NCBI RefSeq assembly: GCF_031932625.1
Contig: NZ_JAVSCK010000001.1
Span: forward strand, 1,054,001-1,118,000
Length of the DNA: 64,000 nucleotides
Reading direction: 5' to 3'
DNA from: Hwangdonia seohaensis
GTDB lineage: Bacteria > Bacteroidota > Bacteroidia > Flavobacteriales > Flavobacteriaceae
The notes below the pieces were generated by a model. The model worked only from the letters and a program-made list of their open reading frames with translations, did no database searches and was not told the origin of the DNA. Below are positions 60,882 to 64,000 of the stretch, one piece after another (position 1 is the first letter of the stretch; each line of letters opens with the position of its first letter). The translations under genes and the position numbers were made by a program.

Positions 60882-62612
60882 ATGGCGTCTCATTACGAAG
60901 CACCTATTAGAAGACCTTTAGTTACAGGCGAAAAATCATACCACGATGTTACCGTGGATGTGGCTAAACCTGTAGAAGGAAAAGCAAATAAACAATGGTG
61001 GATAGTTTTTGGTATTTCACTTGCTGCCTTTCTTTGGGGAATTGGATGTATCATTTACACAATATCAACCGGTATCGGTACTTGGGGTTTAAATAAAACC
61101 GTAGGTTGGGCTTGGGATATTACTAACTTTGTTTGGTGGGTAGGTATTGGTCACGCAGGAACACTTATTTCTGCCGTACTATTACTGTTCCGTCAAAAAT
61201 GGAGAATGGCCATTAACCGTTCAGCCGAGGCCATGACTATTTTCTCGGTAGTTCAAGCCGGTTTATTTCCAATTATTCACATGGGTCGTCCTTGGTTAGG
61301 TTATTGGGTATTGCCAATTCCGAATCAATTTGGTTCTCTTTGGGTAAACTTTAACTCACCATTACTTTGGGATGTATTTGCAATTTCAACATATTTATCG
61401 GTTTCATTGGTTTTCTGGTGGACAGGTTTATTGCCCGATTTTGCAATGATTCGAGATAGAGCCGTAAAGCCATTTCAAAAGAAAATATATTCGTTATTAA
61501 GCTTTGGATGGTCTGGTAGAGCAAAAGATTGGCAACGTTTTGAAGAAGTATCTTTGGTACTTGCCGGTTTAGCAACGCCCTTGGTACTTTCGGTACACAC
61601 TATTGTATCCTTCGATTTTGCCACGTCTATAGTTCCAGGTTGGCATACCACAATATTTCCACCGTATTTCGTTGCGGGTGCGGTATTCTCAGGATTTGCC
61701 ATGGTAAACACCCTTCTTATTATTATGAGAAAAGTGTGTGACCTTGAAGATTATATTACCGTACAACACATCGAATTAATGAACATCGTTATCATGATTA
61801 CGGGGTCCATAGTTGGTGTAGCTTATATTACCGAGTTGTTTATTGCATGGTATTCTGGTGTAGAGTACGAACAGTATGCCTTTTTAAACAGAGCAACAGG
61901 ACCTTATTGGTGGGCTTATTGGGCGATGATGACTTGTAACGTGTTTTCACCTCAGTTTATGTGGTTCAAGAAATTACGAACCAGCATTATGTTCTCTTTC
62001 ATAATATCTATCGTGGTGAATATCGGGATGTGGTTTGAGCGTTTTGTAATTATCGTAACCTCGTTACACCGTGATTACTTACCATCGTCATGGACCATGT
62101 TCTCACCAACATTTGTTGATATTGGAATTTTTATAGGAACCATCGGATTCTTCTTTGTATTGTTTTTATTATACTCAAGAACATTCCCGGTAATCGCTCA
62201 AGCGGAAGTAAAAACCATTTTGAAATCATCTGGTGAGCGTTATAAAAATATCAGGGAAAGAGGCGAAAGCTTAGTGGGTACAGGTGCAGATGAAAGAACA
62301 TCTAACTTTAAACTTCCTGAAGAAACAACAGCTTCTAAGCCAATTCAAGATAATTCTGAAAAATTAGATAACCTGTTGCAAGGCGTAGGTAAATTTGATC
62401 CTGCGATACAAACCCCAGATGACTTAAAGGTTATTAACGGTATTGGTCCGAAAATGGAAGGTGTACTTAACGGTATTGGTATTTATACCTATGCTCAGGT
62501 TAGTAAAATGACAAAAAGAGAATACGACTTGTTAGATGAAATCACGGGGTCTTTCCCAGGAAGAGCAGAGCGTGATGATTGGTCCGGACAAGCAAAAAAA
62601 CTAATAAACTAG
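60882..62612 (+). CDS. actC: ActC, NrfD-like quinol-binding subunit with C-terminal helix-hairpin-helix extension
   Basis: A 576-residue protein with about ten transmembrane helices (roughly 40-440) of the NrfD/PsrC type that hold the quinol site. After the last helix comes a polar linker (about 450-510) and a 60-residue tail with I-N-G-I-G-P-K-M-E-G-V-L-N-G-I-G-I-Y-T-Y-A-Q-V, a helix-hairpin-helix of the DUF4332/NuoE-tail type. The tail is not part of the core family. The gene lies 30 bp after actB. Confidence 0.95.
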   Translation: MASHYEAPIRRPLVTGEKSYHDVTVDVAKPVEGKANKQWWIVFGISLAAFLWGIGCIIYTISTGIGTWGLNKTVGWAWDITNFVWWVGIGHAGTLISAVLLLFRQKWRMAINRSAEAMTIFSVVQAGLFPIIHMGRPWLGYWVLPIPNQFGSLWVNFNSPLLWDVFAISTYLSVSLVFWWTGLLPDFAMIRDRAVKPFQKKIYSLLSFGWSGRAKDWQRFEEVSLVLAGLATPLVLSVHTIVSFDFATSIVPGWHTTIFPPYFVAGAVFSGFAMVNTLLIIMRKVCDLEDYITVQHIELMNIVIMITGSIVGVAYITELFIAWYSGVEYEQYAFLNRATGPYWWAYWAMMTCNVFSPQFMWFKKLRTSIMFSFIISIVVNIGMWFERFVIIVTSLHRDYLPSSWTMFSPTFVDIGIFIGTIGFFFVLFLLYSRTFPVIAQAEVKTILKSSGERYKNIRERGESLVGTGADERTSNFKLPEETTASKPIQDNSEKLDNLLQGVGKFDPAIQTPDDLKVINGIGPKMEGVLNGIGIYTYAQVSKMTKREYDLLDEITGSFPGRAERDDWSGQAKKLIN

Positions 62613-62622
62613 AATAGAGTCA

Positions 62623-63159
62623 ATGGAAGCTTCAAAAGTTATTCACGCTATTTATATCGATGATGATGTATTAATGTCGGCCGTTAAAAAGGTTAAGGCA
62701 GAACGCTATCACATCGAAGAGATATATACACCGTTTCCGGTTCACGGACTAGACAAAGCTATGGGATTAGCACCAACACGTATTGCCATAACGGCATTCA
62801 TTTATGGGCTAATCGGTTTAACAGTGGCTATTTTAATGATGGATTTTATCATGATTAAAGATTGGCCCCAAAACATTGGAGGAAAACCAAGCTTTAGTTA
62901 TTTGGAAAACATGCCGGCATTTATACCTATTATGTTTGAGATGACCGTTTTCTTTTCAGCACATTTAATGGTTATAACCTTTTATTTACGTAGTAGAATG
63001 TGGCCCTTTAAACAGGCTGAAAACCCAGACCCGAGAACAACCGACGACCATTTTTTAATGGAAATTGCAGTTCATGGAAATGAAAGCGAATTGGAAAACC
63101 TACTTAAAGAAACTGGAGCAGTCGAGATTAATATTATTGATAAAGAAGATGCACATTAA
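62623..63159 (+). CDS. actD: ActD, DUF3341 subunit of ACIII
   Basis: A 178-residue protein: a cytoplasmic N-terminal domain with Y-T-P-F-P-V-H-G-L-D near residue 37, two transmembrane helices (about 55-80 and 100-122), and a short cytoplasmic tail ending in an acidic motif. The order actC-actD-actE and the sequence match DUF3341. It lies 10 bp after actC and 1 bp before actE. Confidence 0.93.
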   Translation: MEASKVIHAIYIDDDVLMSAVKKVKAERYHIEEIYTPFPVHGLDKAMGLAPTRIAITAFIYGLIGLTVAILMMDFIMIKDWPQNIGGKPSFSYLENMPAFIPIMFEMTVFFSAHLMVITFYLRSRMWPFKQAENPDPRTTDDHFLMEIAVHGNESELENLLKETGAVEINIIDKEDAH

Positions 63160-63160
63160 T

Positions 63161-63715
63161 ATGAAGAACTTAAAACATATAAGTCTTGTAGCAGTATTGT
63201 TATTATCGGTAACATCTTGCTTTGATAAAAGTGAGCCTAACTATCAGTTTATGCCAAATATGTATGAGTCTGAAGGTTACGAAACTTATGGCGAAGCCGC
63301 TTTCCCCGATGGTATGGCAGCACAATTACCAGCCGAAGGATCTGTAGCTAGAGGGCACGTTCCTTTTGATATTGATAATTCAAACGAAGGATACGAGTTA
63401 GCTAAAGCCACATTAATGAGTCCCATTGATTCCATGCACGTAGATTTAAATAGAGGCAAAGAACTTTACGATATATACTGTGGTATTTGCCATGGCAATA
63501 AAGGAGACGGACAAGGTAATTTGGTAAAACGCGAAAAGATTCTTGGTATCCCTAGTTTTGACGATATTGGACGAGCCATAAACCAAGGTAGCATTTACCA
63601 CACCATTTACTATGGTAAAAATGCCATGGGCTCTTATGCCAACCAATTGAAAGAAGAAGAACGCTGGCAAGTGGTGTCATACGTGTTGAAGTTAAAAGGA
63701 GATTTAGAAAAGTAA
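63161..63715 (+). CDS. actE: ActE, monoheme cytochrome c subunit of ACIII
   Basis: The start is the ATG at 63161 (MKNLKHISLVAVLLL), giving 184 residues with a lipobox L-S-V-T-S-C; an in-frame ATG at 63065 would overlap actD. The cytochrome c domain has C-G-I-C-H near residue 107, followed by G-N-K-G-D-G-Q-G-N, and the Met ligand in A-M-G-S-Y near 157. The N-terminal P-N-M-Y-E-S-E-G-Y-E segment is the ActE signature. Confidence 0.94.
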   Translation: MKNLKHISLVAVLLLSVTSCFDKSEPNYQFMPNMYESEGYETYGEAAFPDGMAAQLPAEGSVARGHVPFDIDNSNEGYELAKATLMSPIDSMHVDLNRGKELYDIYCGICHGNKGDGQGNLVKREKILGIPSFDDIGRAINQGSIYHTIYYGKNAMGSYANQLKEEERWQVVSYVLKLKGDLEK

Positions 63716-63735
63716 GAAGATAAGATTATATAGAT

Positions 63736-64000
63736 ATGTACACATTTTCAAATAAATTAAAGACATTTTCTATCATTCTAATGGTTTTAGGGTTGTTAGG
63801 TGTAGGCTATGGTTTTATGACATCTCATAAATCTTTTGAAGAAGTAGAGCACTTGCTTACAGAAGAATCACACGGTGGCGGACATGGAGAAGAAGCGGCA
63901 CACAACGCAACGGCATCAAGCGATGCACACGCAGATGTGGCCGAAGCAGACGCTCATACAGAACATGTAAAACACGTGCAGCATCAAATTGCAAATAGGC
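63736..64000 (+). CDS. actF: ActF, quinol:cytochrome c oxidoreductase membrane subunit (5' part)
   Basis: The frame opens at the ATG at 63736 (MYTFSNKLKTFSIILM) and is cut by the window end after about 88 codons. There is one transmembrane helix (about 13-35), then a long His/Glu/Ala-rich stretch with many H-x-E and D-A-H units near residues 50-88, a common, poorly conserved N-terminal insert of ActF in flavobacteria. It completes the actABCDEF order. Confidence 0.88.
   Translation, partial: MYTFSNKLKTFSIILMVLGLLGVGYGFMTSHKSFEEVEHLLTEESHGGGHGEEAAHNATASSDAHADVAEADAHTEHVKHVQHQIANR

Overview
The window is a stretch of a Flavobacteriaceae (Bacteroidota) chromosome, probably from a marine or sediment relative of Formosa, Tamlana or Algibacter. 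The evidence is AT-rich DNA with few Shine-Dalgarno sites, several promoters of the Bacteroidota form TTG-N19-TAnnTTTG, a type IX secretion C-terminal domain, a DUF5686-like outer membrane barrel, alternative complex III (ActABCDEF) and typical flavobacterial dispersed palindromic repeats. The genus is an inference; no rRNA is present.

Layout. (1) 1-9500, minus strand: a denitrification island with nirV (partial) and a copper nitrite reductase fused to cytochrome c, behind a nos cluster read as cytochrome c, fasciclin-domain lipoprotein, Sec-type (clade II) nosZ, a NosB-position membrane protein, nosL, nosD, nosF, nosY. Both transcription units carry the same 15-bp Crp/Fnr-like dyad at the same distance from a TAnnTTTG element. 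(2) 9693-14443: an outer membrane barrel gene and sucA-odhB. (3) 14476-16072: an orphan LuxR-type response regulator, followed by two copies of a palindrome/promoter/hairpin unit that look like paralogous small RNAs, and a retropepsin-like gene. (4) 16158-21411: tatD, ansA, tRNA-Ser, an ExbB/ExbD energisation operon and an outer membrane barrel. (5) 21445-33412, minus: a PAP2-like membrane protein, rpoN, asnS, an RND exporter, a DUF5686-like barrel, frr, pyrH, tsf, rpsB, rpsI, rplM. (6) 33413-35934: an outer membrane protein remnant and a two-gene TIR operon (a TIR protein, then a pseudo-TIR fused to an RDD membrane domain). (7) 36070-46753: polA, glycosylasparaginase, cutC, a metallophosphoesterase, a cysteine-less thioredoxin, a polysaccharide deacetylase with a repeat-derived insertion, and a DUF2723 membrane protein. 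(8) 46921-49638: tRNA-Gln with a duplicated 3' end, a GGGCGTTA...CCCTAACGC element, a serine hydrolase and a universal stress protein. (9) 49704-54362: rimP-nusA-infB behind a leader attenuator. (10) 54411-56150: a secreted tail-collar protein, a T9SS cargo protein and a SPOR protein. (11) 56322-64000: actA-actF, cut by the window end.

The genes describe a respiratory flexible heterotroph: the TCA cycle feeds quinol to ACIII and cytochromes, while NirK and NosZ, with a membrane ABC/NosDL copper assembly set, use nitrite and nitrous oxide when a Crp/Fnr-type regulator is active. No nitric oxide reductase, nitrate reductase or regulator gene for this pathway is visible here. The least explained features are the tandem small RNA units under perfect palindromes (14622-14890) and the TIR / pseudo-TIR-RDD pair (34119-35934).
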